64,000 nt of DNA. It comes from Manis javanica. Its lineage: Eukaryota > Chordata > Mammalia > Pholidota > Manidae. Below the pieces are notes generated by a model. It had not been told where the DNA came from, made no database searches, and saw only the letters and a program-made list of their open reading frames with translations. The stretch spans positions 113,598,991 through 113,662,990 of the forward strand of contig NC_133166.1 in NCBI RefSeq assembly GCF_040802235.1, in the 5' to 3' direction. Both the position numbers and the translations under genes were made by a program. Positions 10,041-22,398 of this stretch are shown here, one piece after another; positions within the stretch are counted from its first letter, which is position 1, and the number at the start of each line of letters is the position of its first letter.

Positions 10041-12089
10041 GGTAGATGCCATATGATGAACAATTCCATGTCCAAATGACCATCTAAGAAGGTGGAAGTA
10101 GTGAGAAATGGGTGTCTCAAAGTATAAGCCGAGGTAGTGGGGGCTATACCTGGTCAGGGTCTAGTGGGTAGAAGAGTTTTCCATCAAGAAGCAAAGCCTT
10201 TGTGTCTAGGGGGAGAGAGCCTGGCTTGGAAATCCTCCCTGGCTGGGCAATCTATTGTTTTATCCTTTGTCACCAATGAACCCTGCCGACTGTCACCAAT
10301 TATCTTGCCAATGGGTTTCAGCCCCGGGCAAGTTCACTATGGTTCAATGTGACCAAAGAAATGACAGTAGAGTGTTCTTGGGGTGAAAGGGTTATACCCA
10401 ACTTTATTTCCACGGTGGCAGGTCAATCGCTAATATCCATCACTCAGCGTGAGTCTGCAGGAAGCAAGCCGGTCTCTGCCTCTGGGCCTCTCTGCCCGCA
10501 GTCATCCCGCACAGCCGTCCTCTGGGCCTCTGTCCTCAGCGCTGCCACCACGCCAGTTCTCTGATCTGCTCTCCTGCACCTTGCAGCCGTGCCACCGTAT
10601 CACCCAGAGCCCTAGGCAGTGCTCTTTATGTAGAGTCAGTAGCAACGTATTGCTCACACGTGTGTAGTGAGCAAGCCAGCCAGGGCCAGTTGAGGATCCT
10701 GGCCACAGGAACGTTCATTTTATCCACACACGGAAGCTGCTGTCCCTCCAGACCAGACTGCACAGACCTGGGTCAAAGCTCACGTGGGTGAGGCTTGGCC
10801 TACACCCCAAGGTCTCCTTAGGCCTGTGGGAATTCATGGTGGTAAGTAGGGGAAATATTGGCAAAAATGCTTTCTAAAAATATCCTTGCAGGGAAGGGAC
10901 AGGAAGTTGTGAATTTGTAAAGAACAATGACTGCTCTTCCCACTGGTGTGGCAAATCTGTAAAGGTGAGTAGATCACAAAAAACACCCTTGCACATGCAC
11001 ACCTGCTACCTGGAGTTTTCTTAGGGTTGATGAAAGAATTGGAAACAGCAGGACTGCCAACTCAGCCACGAACAGCTCTAAGCTCCTTAAGACAGAAAAC
11101 AGGAACTGGTGAAAATGTAAGGCCACAGAAGGTGTTGGGGGTGCAGCAGGGAGATAAACGTGTCCCTGGGGTGAGGGGCCTGGGTCCCCACACAATGCTA
11201 CCCTGGTGTGACAAGCAAGGACCGGCTTCTGGCAGGCTCGAGGAGCAGAGGCCCATTGTAGGACAGTGGTCAACCCTGCAGGGGCCTGAGGCCAGGGAGG
11301 TCTGCCTCCCCAAACAGGTGCTGTCAGCCAGGGTGACTGGGGGTGCCCAGGACCAGTCCAGAGAGAACTCAGCAGGCCCCAAGCCCCAGTGACCTGGCTG
11401 TGCTTCCTCTGAGAAGCATCCTCAGCAAGACATCAGAGCGTCTTTGGGCCACATCCAGGCCACTGGGGTTGGGAAGTCAGATCCCGGGTGGGGACGAGCC
11501 GTGCTCACTCGTGCCTGTGCGATTCGCCTGGGGCACGCCTAGTGGCTTTGTCCTCCTGACCTGCTCCACGAGGTGGCCCCCAGCCCACAGTTCAAAGAGG
11601 CCTGAGGCACCCTGGGGACAGTGGGAAGTGAGGGGCCTGCCACCTGCGGCACCTTGGCCCTCAGAGGGAAGAGGACAGGGGACAGGGTTCTCTGGGGCTT
11701 GAGGAAGAAGGAAAGGGGAGCAGGGTCCAGGGTCCACAGGGGAAGAGCAGGAGGCCCACACGGGCCTCAGCTGAAGTTCTCTGCCCGAGACAGGGCAGGG
11801 TCGGCTGTGCGGCAGCGGGGCGGCCCCCCTGCCTGCATATTCTTCACAAGATGCACTCATGACTCACGCACAGAGCAAGGCTGAGTCTGGGGAAAATGAA
11901 ATTCATAATGAAAGACTTTAGCATGATAATAATGTAAATCTAATAATAAAGTTTATAGCAGTAAGTGTGTTTGTTGTAGAAAGTTCAAAGAAAGCAAATA
12001 AAAGAAAACAAGAACTCTACTATGCACAGCTCAAATCACTAAGCGAATATAAATATCAAATATTTAATGTGCTCTTCCAGTATTTTAAT
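10041..12089. other. No gene recognised (unit 1)
   Basis: Moderately GC-rich DNA; overlapping open frames near 11.0-11.9 kb are in both strands and show no domain. Unit 2 counterpart about 42,918-44,968. Confidence 0.5.
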
Positions 12090-12420
12090 GCATTTTAAAT
12101 TAGTTGAGATTTGTAAAAGTGCATATTTGCAATCTGTGTTTTCACTTCAATTGTAACACGAGCATCTTCCTGCGTTGTCATAAACTCTTCGAAAGGGTCG
12201 TTTTTAAGAGCAGCCCAATCAGCATGAGTATTCCGTGGCTGCCCATGCTGTCCCCAGTGCTGAACATCTAGGTGGTTTACAGTTTTTGCCTCAAAAACCA
12301 CATTTATACATATTTGCATTCTTTTGGATGTTTTTTCTTAGGATAGTTTCCAAAGAGTAAATTAATGGACCAAAGTATGACCAGTTTGCAGGCTTTTGGT
12401 TCTCATTGCTCACCTTTGTT
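12090..12420 (-). mobile_element. L1M 3' UTR remnant (unit 1)
   Basis: Diverged match to the reversed 3' end of old L1M elements (TTTATACATATTTGCATTC, TTCTTAGGATAGTTTCC, GAGTAAATTAATGGACCAAAG). Unit 2 copy at 44,969-45,299. Confidence 0.6.
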
Positions 12421-12879
12421 CTGAAAGGGCTGTACGGGGCTTCTCTTCAGGTGGGACCAGGCAGAATCTGCCCTCACTGCCCATCGCCCCCGGAGGGTCA
12501 GGAAGTGACTCCAGTGCCCCCACCCCCCCGCCACAACCGCCCGCGTTAGAGGCGCTGCCTTTGCTCCGGGGGCCACAGGTGCAGCTGTTGAGCAGCAAGG
12601 GCCCCATGTAACTCAGGTTCCCTAGCACCTGGGGAAGGTGGGAGCGAGAAGCAGTGTTTCTGTGGGAATAACCTAGGGACTGTGAGTAAAGACACTGAAA
12701 AAGAGAGCGGCTGGGTAGACACGTGAGATGACCCATCAAACCCCGACGGCTAGCGGCCCAACACCGTGAAGATGTGAGCTCAGAGCATCCTGAGACGGGG
12801 GCGTGACGGAGAGTCCAGCAGCTCAGTGGGCATGTGGACCTTGAGTTCCAGTCGCTGAAGCCCAGAAGCCCTTGCGGAG

Positions 12880-14270
12880 TCCGGTTCCTGAGCACTAACA
12901 GCGCCGAGGCCCTCCGGCCGGAGCAGGCTGCTGAGTGCCCCCGGGACCTGCCGACCTTCGTCCTCAGGAGGTCAGCCGGACTTCCCGGGCTCCCTGCAGC
13001 GAGGTGTGGCCGGCGGCCATCCCTGTGAAGGGCGGGTCGCGCCTCCCTCCCTCTCCTCTTCCTGCCTCGAAGGCGGCTGGGATGCCTGGTGCTTGACTAG
13101 CCATTCTGAGCCGTGTGGTGAGCCCATGTGCTCAAGACGGCAGAGCAAAAAGTGCCGCTCCTCCTGGACCGGTGGCCTCCCGAGAAACAGACAGATTTAA
13201 TGAAGCCACTACAGTTTGTGGCGGTTTTCTGTCCCTCCACCTTGGCGGTGTTTGTCCACATTTGCTCCATCAGAGTTGCACAGGGTCTGTGCTGCCAGAC
13301 GCCCCCCCCCTCCCGCCTCTGCCACCTCACAGGTCGGCCCTGGTCCTGTCCCAGCCTGCCGTGGGGCCCCCAAGCAGAAGTGTGGGTGGGGCCATGCTAT
13401 CCCGGGAGAGCCTGGGGTGGCCCGTTTCAAGTCCGGATCAACCCAGGCTTGCATGGGCTGCGTAGTGCTGCCCCCCGACACTAGGGGAGCTCCTAACTCC
13501 CGTGACGTCGGGGCGCCTCCCTGCCGGCCACGCCCCCACACGCAGCTCAGCGTCTCCGTGTGCCTTGCCCAGCTGAGCTCCTGCCCCGAGTCCCAGCTTC
13601 ACCCCAACCTCCTCCGGGGGCAGTTACTGTCTCCCAAAGGACAGGCCCGCCCTGGGGGCCTGGAGCCGTCTGCGGCTGACCCACAGGAAGCGGTGAAGCC
13701 GCCCCTCGGTCCTGCAGCCCAGGGCCAGCCCCCCGTCCTAAGGACCCCGAGGCTGCCCTCCCCACCGGGCCCACAAAGCCTAGGCTCAGGCCGGGAGAAG
13801 GCTGGGTTCTTGGGCATCTGCCCCACCCTCGGCCCTCCCGCCGCGGTTTCTCCTCTTAGGGGATCGGCCTCGGAGGCTGATGAGGTTGGGGTCCTGGGGT
13901 CAGCAAGGAGGACTGAGGCAGCCCCCCCCAATGAACGGGAAGCGTCCCCGCAGGTGGGGGCGACGGCCTCCGGAGGCGGGAGGGGTCCCCGGAAGGCGCC
14001 AGGGAAGGGCAGGGGCGTGGCGGGAGCAGGTGGCAGGGGCGGGGAGGGAGCGGCGAGCCCCACGCGGAAGTCAGGGCGGGCGCACACCGGGCCGCCAGCC
14101 GCTGCCAACTCCGCGGGGCCGCGGCCATGCAGGTGAGTCGGCCGCGCTGCACCGGCTGCGCTCCGACCCCTGCCCCCCCGCCGCCGCCCGCCCCGGCCAC
14201 GCCGCGCACCTGCAAGGCGTCGGTGGGGGCCCCTGCATCGCACAAGGCTGAGGAGAGGGTGGCCACAGCC
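12880..14270. promoter_or_regulatory. CpG island 2 (unit 1)
   Basis: GC-rich tract with CpG clusters at about 12,880-13,070 and, densest, 13,780-14,250. A 306-codon plus-strand open frame (13,216-14,136) crosses it but has low-complexity Pro/Gly/Ala composition and no recognisable domain. The island centres on a start codon followed by a splice donor (14,127-14,138), so a plus-strand promoter is plausible. Confidence 0.65.
14127..14132 (+). other. Possible first coding exon end, ATG-CAG then GTGAGT (unit 1)
   Basis: GCGGCCATGCAGGTGAGT has a good start context and a consensus donor, inside CpG island 2. It could be the start of a plus-strand gene whose first coding exon holds only Met-Gln. 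No downstream exon was recognised, so this may be chance or a retained promoter without a gene. Confidence 0.35.
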
Positions 14271-15149
14271 AGACAGAACCCAGGTCACTGGTGTCAAGGC
14301 AGGACAGGGAAGGGCAGCTGTCCTCCTGCCCAGCCAGAGACTGTGGTTCCAGGCCGGGCTGTTAGTGAGCGTGTGGGACCCAGGTGGGGAGGGCGTGTCC
14401 ACCCTCGCGCGCGCCCTGAGTCTAGGCAGGTCCCCAGACCTTGCAGCTTTGCCCTGCAAACGGGGAGGGGAATGTGGCTTACTAGGTAGGGACGCCCAGG
14501 GTGGCCCATTGCATTGGGTCCTCTGCCTCCTGGGGGTTCTGCCACCGGAGGGGTGCTTATGGGTCAATGTGTATTTGGTTACAGTCACCCTGCTGGCCTT
14601 TGGTTCATCTCAATAGCTGGAGTATTTCTTGGGTCTCCCTTGGCTGGGTCTGATCTCATCGCTACTTACGAGCAGAAGCAACCTCCCTGTGGTTCTGGAA
14701 AGCCCAGTGGACCCCCTAAATGTCCACCACGTCCTTCATCTAGTCCCTGACCCAAGCTGTCCCAACCACATGCTGTCCATTCGTTATCTTCTTGTCACAC
14801 TGTGCCCCATGCCAGGCCCATGGCTCAGCTCAGTACCTACCTGGGGAAGGACTAGAGGGGGAGGCCTTACCTCCTTGCCAGGTCACCCTAATTTGCCCAC
14901 TCATCTAAATTAGACACAAGTTTGTGCCAATTTAGGAAAGTTCTTCCATTTTCTAGATGTTTTTGAAGCCGTTTCCCCAATTCCACGTTAAGCCTCTATG
15001 ATTCCAGCTTTGCTCTCCTGACTCCTCCCGGCTTTCCTCTTCTTCGATCCCCACGCCAAGAAGGGGCAGGATTCTCGTTCCTCTTACATCCTATCCTTGA
15101 CCTCATGACACTAGTTGCCACATTAGAACATCGGAGTTCCTTTCAGAAG
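14271..15149. other. No gene recognised (unit 1)
   Basis: Follows CpG island 2 on the plus strand. No exon continuing the ATG-CAG start could be identified. Unit 2 counterpart about 47,149-48,026. Confidence 0.5.
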
Positions 15150-15265
15150 CATTCCTTTGAGGTAGGTGTGATTATCACCATTATAGTCAGATGAGGATGT
15201 TAGACAAGAAATCGAATTACCTCCTTCTTTAGTAGAAGGTTGACTCTAGATCTGGATCTTGATTA
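15150..15265 (-). mobile_element. MIR fragment (unit 1)
   Basis: GAGGTAGGTGTGATTATCACCATTATAG then CAGATGAGGATG is the reversed MIR core. Diverged. Unit 2 copy at about 48,027-48,142. Confidence 0.55.
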
Positions 15266-16114
15266 TGTTAAACGGGAGCTAAGCGAATATGATTCTTCCC
15301 TTAGAGTCCAGATTTCAAGCCTATTGCATTGCTAGAAAATCCTTCTGAATTTCAGTAGATGCATAATAAATGCATAATTAGCTCTTTTCTTCTCTTTATA
15401 TTCCTGCTGAAACAATCCTAACCTCCTCACAAGCAGCTTGATGCCACAACCAAAAAAGGGGGAAGTCACTTCGTTTCTGAGGGCAGAGATCAAAGGACAT
15501 CAGTAGTTTCTCCATACATTACCTGTTCCAGCTCCCAGCTTCCACCCGACTTACCTACTCCAAAGTCTAGTGAATTTTTATCTAGTTCTTTGAATGTGTA
15601 CATGCAGATGTGAGTCAGTGTGTGTGTCTGTTTGTCTGTGCACACATGTATCAGTGTTTATGTATATATGTGACAGTGTTGAAAAAAATCAACTCTTGAA
15701 TTATTCTTCCAAAGCTGTTTTTTTTATCATGCCTCGAGTCTTTGGATTTTAACATCCCAAAGAAAAAATTTTGACTCATTTATAATTGGTGTTCTACGGT
15801 CATTCATTTCTAGAGATAATAAACCCAGAACCCCCTTTTTTTGTGATTGGCATAGGGACAGGGGTTACCAGAATATAGGATAGTAAGTTCATGTTTTTAA
15901 AATCTTGTATCTGCAGGATCCAAGGCAATGGCAATAGGGATGAAAGAGAGGACAGTGGAGGTGTGGCCCAACCAAACTGCCCCTGAGCCGCCCAGCCTGC
16001 TGTCTACCTCGCTGTCTTCCTTGAGTCATCACCCTGGTTCCCCAACCTCCAAATGCAGGAAAATGAAGCCAAGATATTTTTGAGTCGCAACCCTACGCTC
16101 AACAATATGTTTTG

Positions 16115-16320
16115 TACTTTCCTGTATGTGTCCTCATTTTTTCCTCAGAGCAATCCTCTGAGGTAGGTAGCAGCATTCTCATTTTTTAATGATGAAGGAG
16201 CACAGACCAAAAGAGGTTGGATACCTCATCCAAAGCTCCACAGCTAAAACACGAAAGAGGTGGAGTCCAAACCCTGCCCCCTGGGCCTGCTGACCTCACC
16301 ATCCATTCCCTACGTATAGG
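16115..16320 (-). mobile_element. MIR (unit 1)
   Basis: TCCTCTGAGGTAGGTAGCAG, GATGAAGGAGCACAGACC and CTCCACAGCTAAAACACG follow the reversed MIR consensus in order. Confidence 0.75.
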
Positions 16321-18269
16321 TAAGGGCGCCTCATGAGGGCACGCACTGACACCACACGGGGCGGAGCGGAGACACTAGAGGCGGCGGCGGCAGCAGCAAC
16401 ATGTTTGGGACTCCGAAATCTGAGAAGTAAATTGTGACTAGTTTAGCCGATTGGGGAAAGCAGAGAAGCAATCAGATTTACATCACAGAAGCTGCAAAAG
16501 GAATCAGTGACACTAGTCACCTATGGAGGTGAGTATGGGGCTAAAAACAGAATGTTTGGTTGAAAGTCCACTTAACCCGATACCTCTCCTCTGAGAGCAA
16601 GTGTGTGACTTCCCTGCCTCGACCAGCACAGGTCTGAGAATTTATACCATGAAAAGCACCAATTATAGAGTCTCTGGTCAGGGGGACCCCAGAAGTCAAG
16701 GGTGTCATCCTGAAATAGGAAGATTAAGTGAAAGTTTAGTCTCCCACTGAATGTCAAGACTCCCAGCCGGTCCTCCCCTGGAACCCTGGTTAATCTTCTG
16801 GTAATCCTTGAACCAGAGAGCTCAGAACTCAGGCAGCCAGGCTGGAACCCTCCAGACAAGAGATGTCCAGAAAAATATGGACAAAAGGAAAAAACAAAAG
16901 AATACAGATGGGAGTTCCCAAGTAACAGCCCAGCCAGGTCGCCACAGCAGACATCACTGCCCGCCCCCCGCTAACGGCCTGGGCAGCCCCGCTTCAGTGA
17001 ACTGCTGCTGACGTCTAACTGCCAGTATCTGGCTCTCTTTTGCCTGATAGTCTCTCCAAAGCCAGGGAAGGCTGCTCTGTGGGGTTCATAGCAGGCCAGA
17101 AGTGCTGGGGAATTACTACCCTCCTCCCTGGGAGCAGCTGTCAGCCGCTGACTGTGAGGATGTCACGTGCACACACACACAGTTTCCTTGTCCTTGCACA
17201 CATGAACTCTGACATGTATGTTTGCCACCATTTCCCCAAAATCTCTATGCAGAGCTAAGCCTTAGACATGCTCAGTCCCTCAGTCACAGTCAGCATGGTG
17301 ACCGCCTTCTCTCCCCTGATCCCTTCCCTGCTCCCCTCTGCGTGTCTCCACTGAGTGACTCCATGTGCACACATGACTCAGGGTCTCTTGGGGAACCCGA
17401 ACTAAGAGGAAAAACAGGTTTTATGCCAAGATCAAGAGCTAGAATGTCATCCACTGGAGGAAAGAACACAGTGAAGCAATGACTTCAAATTTCTGAGGGA
17501 ATATTTTTCCAATATAGGACTCTGTAAGCAACTAAGCAATGACTTACGTGTGAGAACGGCATACATACATTTTCAGACATGCAAGACCTCGAAGCTTTGC
17601 TTCCCATGCCCCTTTTCTCAGGAAACTTTTAGAAGCGGTTTCCTGCTCCACCAGGACAAGGAAATAAAGATGACTTGGTACGTATGAAACAGGAGATCCA
17701 ACACAGGAGAGGAGGGAGCGGTCTCCCAGGAAGGCCGTGAGGGGCGTGCCGAAGCCCACAGCTGTTCAGCAGGGCTGGAGGGGAGCCGGTCCCACTGGAG
17801 CAGGTGAGGACTGAGAGAAGGGATGTCATTCAGAGTACGTGACAGGCTACTGAGTGTGTCTGCGCAAACTGGGGAATATTTGGGGGTTATAGAGTAATGA
17901 ACGGTAAGCACATGCAAACAGTACACAAAAGGACATTTATTAGATCAAGGGGAACGGAGAGGTTATGCAGCGAGTCACGCCTGTGCAGTCGTAACAGCTG
18001 TATTGGACGGATGGGATGAGACAAGAGCCGATGAGGTTGGGGGAGGGGGTTTCTACAACAAGCCCCAGAGAACTGTTTGGACCTTTACACCGTGTGCATG
18101 AATAACTTTGATAACAATAAATAAAACTATGAAATTAGTAACAAAACAAACAGCTCAAGTAAAATAAAGACCGGGACCTCTAAACAGGAATGGAGGTGAA
18201 ACTAGGGATCAGCGACCTGTTGTTTTTTGTGAAAGTCTCAAAAAATAATGGGATTTTTTTGTTTTTGCT
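16321..18269. other. No gene recognised (unit 1)
   Basis: Contains a short GGC/GCA-rich patch near 16,380-16,400 and the 33 bp presence/absence site at about 17,996. Unit 2 counterpart about 49,196-51,175. Confidence 0.5.
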
Positions 18270-19255
18270 TCTTCCTTAACATTTTTGATTGACGTAGAAC
18301 ATACATACCCAAAGTGCACATATCATAAATATACTGCTTGACTTTTTTTCACAGTGTGAGCACAACTTTGCAACTACCACTCAGATCAGGGGACAGTTAC
18401 AGTATATTCTTATCAGACAGCCCCATGGACCCCCATCCAATCACTGTCCCCAAGGGTGAGACCCTCCTGACTCTGACATCATAGATTAACATCCACTATT
18501 TTGTATTTTATACAAATAAGAGCCACACAGTGTGTCATCCTTCGTGTCTGACTTCCTCCATTCAGTGTCATGTCAGTGAGACTCACCCATGGTGTGTGTG
18601 CGGTTGCAGAGTCGTGGTCCACCCGGTTTCATTCCGTGATACCCCGTAGTGAGAATACGCCACGATTCACCTGTTCTCCTGTTAATGGCGTCCGTACGGT
18701 TTCCGGTCTGGAGCCACTGCGGTGCTTCTACTGGTGCAGCTATAAACATTTTAGTGAATGTTTTTGCTCGACATTATATATGTATTTCTGTGGGATATAT
18801 ATACCTCAGAATGGAATTGCTTGGCCATGGGATTCATGTATGCTCAGTTTGGACATTGCCAGACAATCTTCCAAAGTGATTCACCAATTTGCATTCCCAC
18901 CAACGGTGTAAAAGAGTTCCAGTTGCTTCACGTCCTGGCCAACTCTTGCTGCTGGTGATGTTTTTCATATCAGTCATTCTGGGGACATGTGGTGGTATTG
19001 CATTGTGGTTTTAGTAAACATCTCTCCGATGACTAATGAAACTGAGTACTTTTTCATCGATGTATTGGCCACTTGAATGTCATCCTTCATGAAGTGTCTC
19101 TCCAAGTTTTTTGCTCATTTTTTATTGTGTTTTCTGTCTTCTGTTGATTAGTAGAAATTCTTCATTATTTCCTTATTGGTCTTTTGTTGCCTATATGTAT
19201 TGGGAATATTTTCACTCATTCTGTGGGTTAACTGTTTTATTTTTGAACTTACAAA
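18270..19255 (-). mobile_element. L1M 3' end (unit 1)
   Basis: Reversed 3' UTR of an old L1: GCAGCTATAAACATTTTAGTG, CTCAGAATGGAATTGCTTGG, CCAAAGTGATTCACCAATTTG, CATTCCCACCAACGGTG, then CATTCTGTGGGTTAACTG. Open frames over it are chance. Confidence 0.88.
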
Positions 19256-19259
19256 ATAC

Positions 19260-20280
19260 AAAAATAAAAGGAAGACCCAAATATGCTCTCAATAAATACG
19301 AATATAAAGCCATATTTAAGTTAAAAAGAAAAGGATGCAAATGCGAAAAGATTTACTATGCAAACACTCATCAAAGGAAAGCAGAGGGACTCCATTCACA
19401 TCAGCAAACTAGACTTCACAATAAGGAGTGTTACCCGGGATGAGAGGGCACAGCAACAAAGGAATCAATTCTCGAATAAGACATGACGGCCCCAAGTGTT
19501 CATGCTGAACACAGCCTCAAAATACATATAATACAACTTACAGAACTAAAAGGCAAAAGAGATACATCCACGATTACAGTCAGATACTTTCATACTCCTG
19601 TCTCAGGAATGGGTAACGCAAGTAGACAGGAAATCAGCAAAGACAGAAACACCTGAACACACTATCAGTGCATTTCACCTGACTTCTAGAGAACATCTCA
19701 CTCAACAGTGGAAGAGCAGCTTTCTGTTCGGAAGTATACGGGAGCTCATCAAGATAGATCATATTCTGGGTTATAACACAGCCCTTAGCAAATTTAGAAT
19801 AATTGAAAGCATGGAAGGCATGTTCCCTGACCACAGCTGAATTAAATTGGAAATCAATAACAGAATGATACCTGAAAAAACTCACAAATATTTGCAAATT
19901 AAACAACACACTTCTAAGTAACCCATGGATCAAAGAGGAAGTCCCAATGGAAATTGGAAAATGTTTTGAATTGAACTAAAATGAAATCACAACATTCCAC
20001 AATTTACGGGATGCAGCCAAAGTGGTGCTTGAACAGAAACTTAAACATTAAACCAGAAATAAGAGAAGATTCAAATCAGAAAGCTAATCTTCTGCCTTAA
20101 GAAACCAGAAAAAGAAAAGCTAATTAAATCCAAAATGAGTAAGGAAGGGAATAAAAAAAGAGCAGGAATCAATTAAATTGAGAAGAACAATAAAGAAAAA
20201 TCAAGCCAAATTGCGTTCTTTGAAAAAGATCATTAAAATAAATAAGCCTCTAGACAAACAAATAAAGGAAAATTATTAAA
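19260..20280 (+). mobile_element. Old L1 ORF2 (endonuclease region) fragment (unit 1)
   Basis: Opposite orientation to its left neighbour. L1-like series: CAACTTACAGAACTAAAAGGC, TAGATCATATTCTGGGTTA, TTGGAAATCAATAACAGAATG, AAATTAAACAACACACTTCT, TTACGGGATGCAGCCAAAG. Frames are interrupted many times. Confidence 0.82.
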
Positions 20281-20545
20281 AAATTGTGTGGGGGAAGAAA
20301 TCAGATCATTATTGACCAGTAATTTCACAGTGGGGAGGGAGTTCACTGCAAAGGAGGAGAGGAGTATTGAGGGAAATGGAATGTTCTCTGACTTGATCGT
20401 GGCGATGTACTCCTATTGTATACACTTGTCAAAAACAGAAAACTGTGCACCCTCAAAAGAATGCAGTTCACTGTGTGTAAATTATATCTCAATGAATCTG
20501 ATGTTGACGAAAATACCAGAGTGCATCTCAGCAATTTATGAAGAA
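20281..20545 (+). mobile_element. L1M 3' UTR fragment (unit 1)
   Basis: GACTTGATCGTGGCGATGTA and GTGTGTAAATTATATCTCAATGAA match the 3' end of old L1M elements. Unit 2 copy at 53,184-53,445. Confidence 0.7.
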
Positions 20546-21309
20546 TTTCACGACACCTTTGTTTTAGGATGCGTGTGTAATGCAGGGTAAAATGTGTTTT
20601 TCTGAATCCCGTATACTGTGGTTAAAAAAGAAAGAAAGCCATTGTCCTAGAATATGCCAAGGTCCTTTCCTGCCTTGAGACTTCCAACTAGCTGCTCCCT
20701 GGAATGCTGGGGTTGTTCATTCTCCCACTTCAAGTCACCTTAGGGAGGCCTTTCCACGCCACTCTTTCTAGTAACTGATTGTTACTAGAAACACTATCTC
20801 TCTAACTCCCTGAGGGTAAAATTGTAGCATTTCCAGAGTATCTCGCCGGCTTTAGTGCATTTGCATAACCTCAGGAGTGGAGAGAAGTGCATCTCCATGT
20901 CAACGGGTAATTGCCTGGGCAACCAAGGACGTGTCTGAACCTGAGAGTTTAAGGGGAGGCGCTGGCTGCTGGCCTGCTTGCTTCTGCCAGAGCTGCGGGG
21001 GGAGCCGGCCCTGGACTGCAGTTTGTGAGGTATTTTTCCCCAGGATTTCCTCTCCCGGGACTTACACTCCCTCTCAAACTGTTCACTGCCTTCATATCAC
21101 TTTCTACAATCTGTCATTTTGCTACTTCTGAAGCAAGACATTCTCTGTGGCCTTGCGGATTATACTCAGGTAACAGCTTCAGCCTGACCCCCACTGGCCC
21201 CTCGCGATCTGCCCGCGGGAACTGCTTCTTCCACTGCCCCTGAACAATACGCAGAACCACAGAGCCTGTCCGCTCAATCTCTGGTATAGAAAGTCCTCCG
21301 AAGTTTATT
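20546..21309. other. No gene recognised (unit 1)
   Basis: Single-copy DNA between L1 pieces, possibly the distal ANTXRL 3' UTR. Unit 2 counterpart about 53,446-54,211. Confidence 0.45.
21304..21309 (-). promoter_or_regulatory. Candidate ANTXRL poly(A) signal (AATAAA, minus)
   Basis: The first clear minus-strand AATAAA I see past the stop codon at 22,399, about 1.1 kb downstream and beyond both L1 tails. Copy at 54,206-54,211 for gene C. Unproven. Confidence 0.3.
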
Positions 21310-21840
21310 TTAAATGAAGTTTCTTCTATGTGGTACATATGCACCATGGAATATTATTCAGCCATAAGAAACAAACAGATCCTACCATTTGCAACAACAT
21401 GGATGGAGCTGGAGGGTATTGTGCTCAGTGAAATAAGCCAGGTGGATAAAGACAAGTGCCAAATGATTTCCCTCATTTGCGGAGTGTAACAGCAAAGCAA
21501 AACTGAAGGAACAAAACAGCAGCAGATTCACAGACTCCAAGGGACTAGCGGTCACCAAAGGGGAGGGGTGGGGGAGTGCGGGTGGGTTCGGAGGGAGAAG
21601 GGGATTGAGGGGTATTATGATTGACACACATGGTGTGGGGGGGATCACAGGGAAGACAGTGTAGCACAGAGAAGCAAATAGTGACTCTGTGGCATCTTAC
21701 TACACTGATGGACAGTGACTGCAGTGGGGTATGGGGGGGCTTGATAATATGGATGAATGTAGTAACCACAGTTTTTCATGTGAAACCGTTATAAGAGTGT
21801 CTATCAATAATACCTTAATAAAAATAAAAAATAAAATACA
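21310..21840 (+). mobile_element. L1 3' tail, first of two (unit 1)
   Basis: ACCATGGAATATTATTCAGCC, ACATGGATGGAGCTGGAGGG, CAGTGAAATAAGCCAGG, then a G-rich 3' UTR, ending TAATACCTTAATAAAAATAA. Younger-looking than the L1M pieces. Unit 2 copy at 54,212-54,742. Confidence 0.88.
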
Positions 21841-21914
21841 TAAAAGGGACTTACATCAAGCCCCACAGCAACCTGGGATGATAACTAAGGGTCTGATACT
21901 CCTCAAGTGGCAGG

Positions 21915-22372
21915 TAACAAATCCTACCATTTGCAGCAACATGGATGGAGCTGGAGGGTATTATGCTCAGTGAAATAAGCCAGGCGGAGAAAGACAAGTA
22001 CCAAATGATTTCACTCATCTTTGGAGTCTAAGAACAAAGCAAAAACTGAAGGAGCCTAACAGCAGCAGGTTCACAGAACCCAAGAATGGACTAACAGTTA
22101 CCAAAGGGAAAGGGTCTGTGGGGGATGGGTGGGAAGGGAGGGATAAGGGGAGAAATGGGCATTATGATTAGCACACTAATGTGGGGGGGCACGGGGAGGG
22201 CAGCACATCACAGAGAAGACAAGCAGTGGTTCCAGAGCATCTTACTATGCTGATGGACAGTGACTGTAATGGGGTATGTGGGGGGGACTCGATAATGGGG
22301 ACAATCTAGTAACCACAGTGTTGCTCATGTAAGTGTATATTAATCACACCAAAATATTAAAAAAACAATACG
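21915..22372 (+). mobile_element. L1 3' tail, second (unit 1)
   Basis: Starts again at the same internal point (CTACCATTTGCAGCAACATG) and follows a related but different 3' UTR ending in ATTAATCACACCAAAATATT and an A run. It ends 26 bp from the ANTXRL stop codon. Confidence 0.88.
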
Positions 22373-22398
22373 GGGATTTGGGTGCCGTAGAAATCGCG

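Noticed and set aside
13216-14136. 306-codon plus-strand open frame across CpG island 2, and long minus-strand frames opposite it
   Set aside because: Low-complexity Pro/Gly/Ala/Arg composition on both strands is expected of GC-rich DNA. There is no domain, and the frame runs through the ATG-CAG splice donor.
16375-16530. ATGTTTGGGACTCCG after a GC-rich leader as a retrogene
   Set aside because: The frame stops after nine codons, unit 2 has GTG instead of ATG, and no known protein is recognised.
18570-18911. 113-codon plus-strand frame
   Set aside because: Lies wholly inside a reversed L1 3' UTR.
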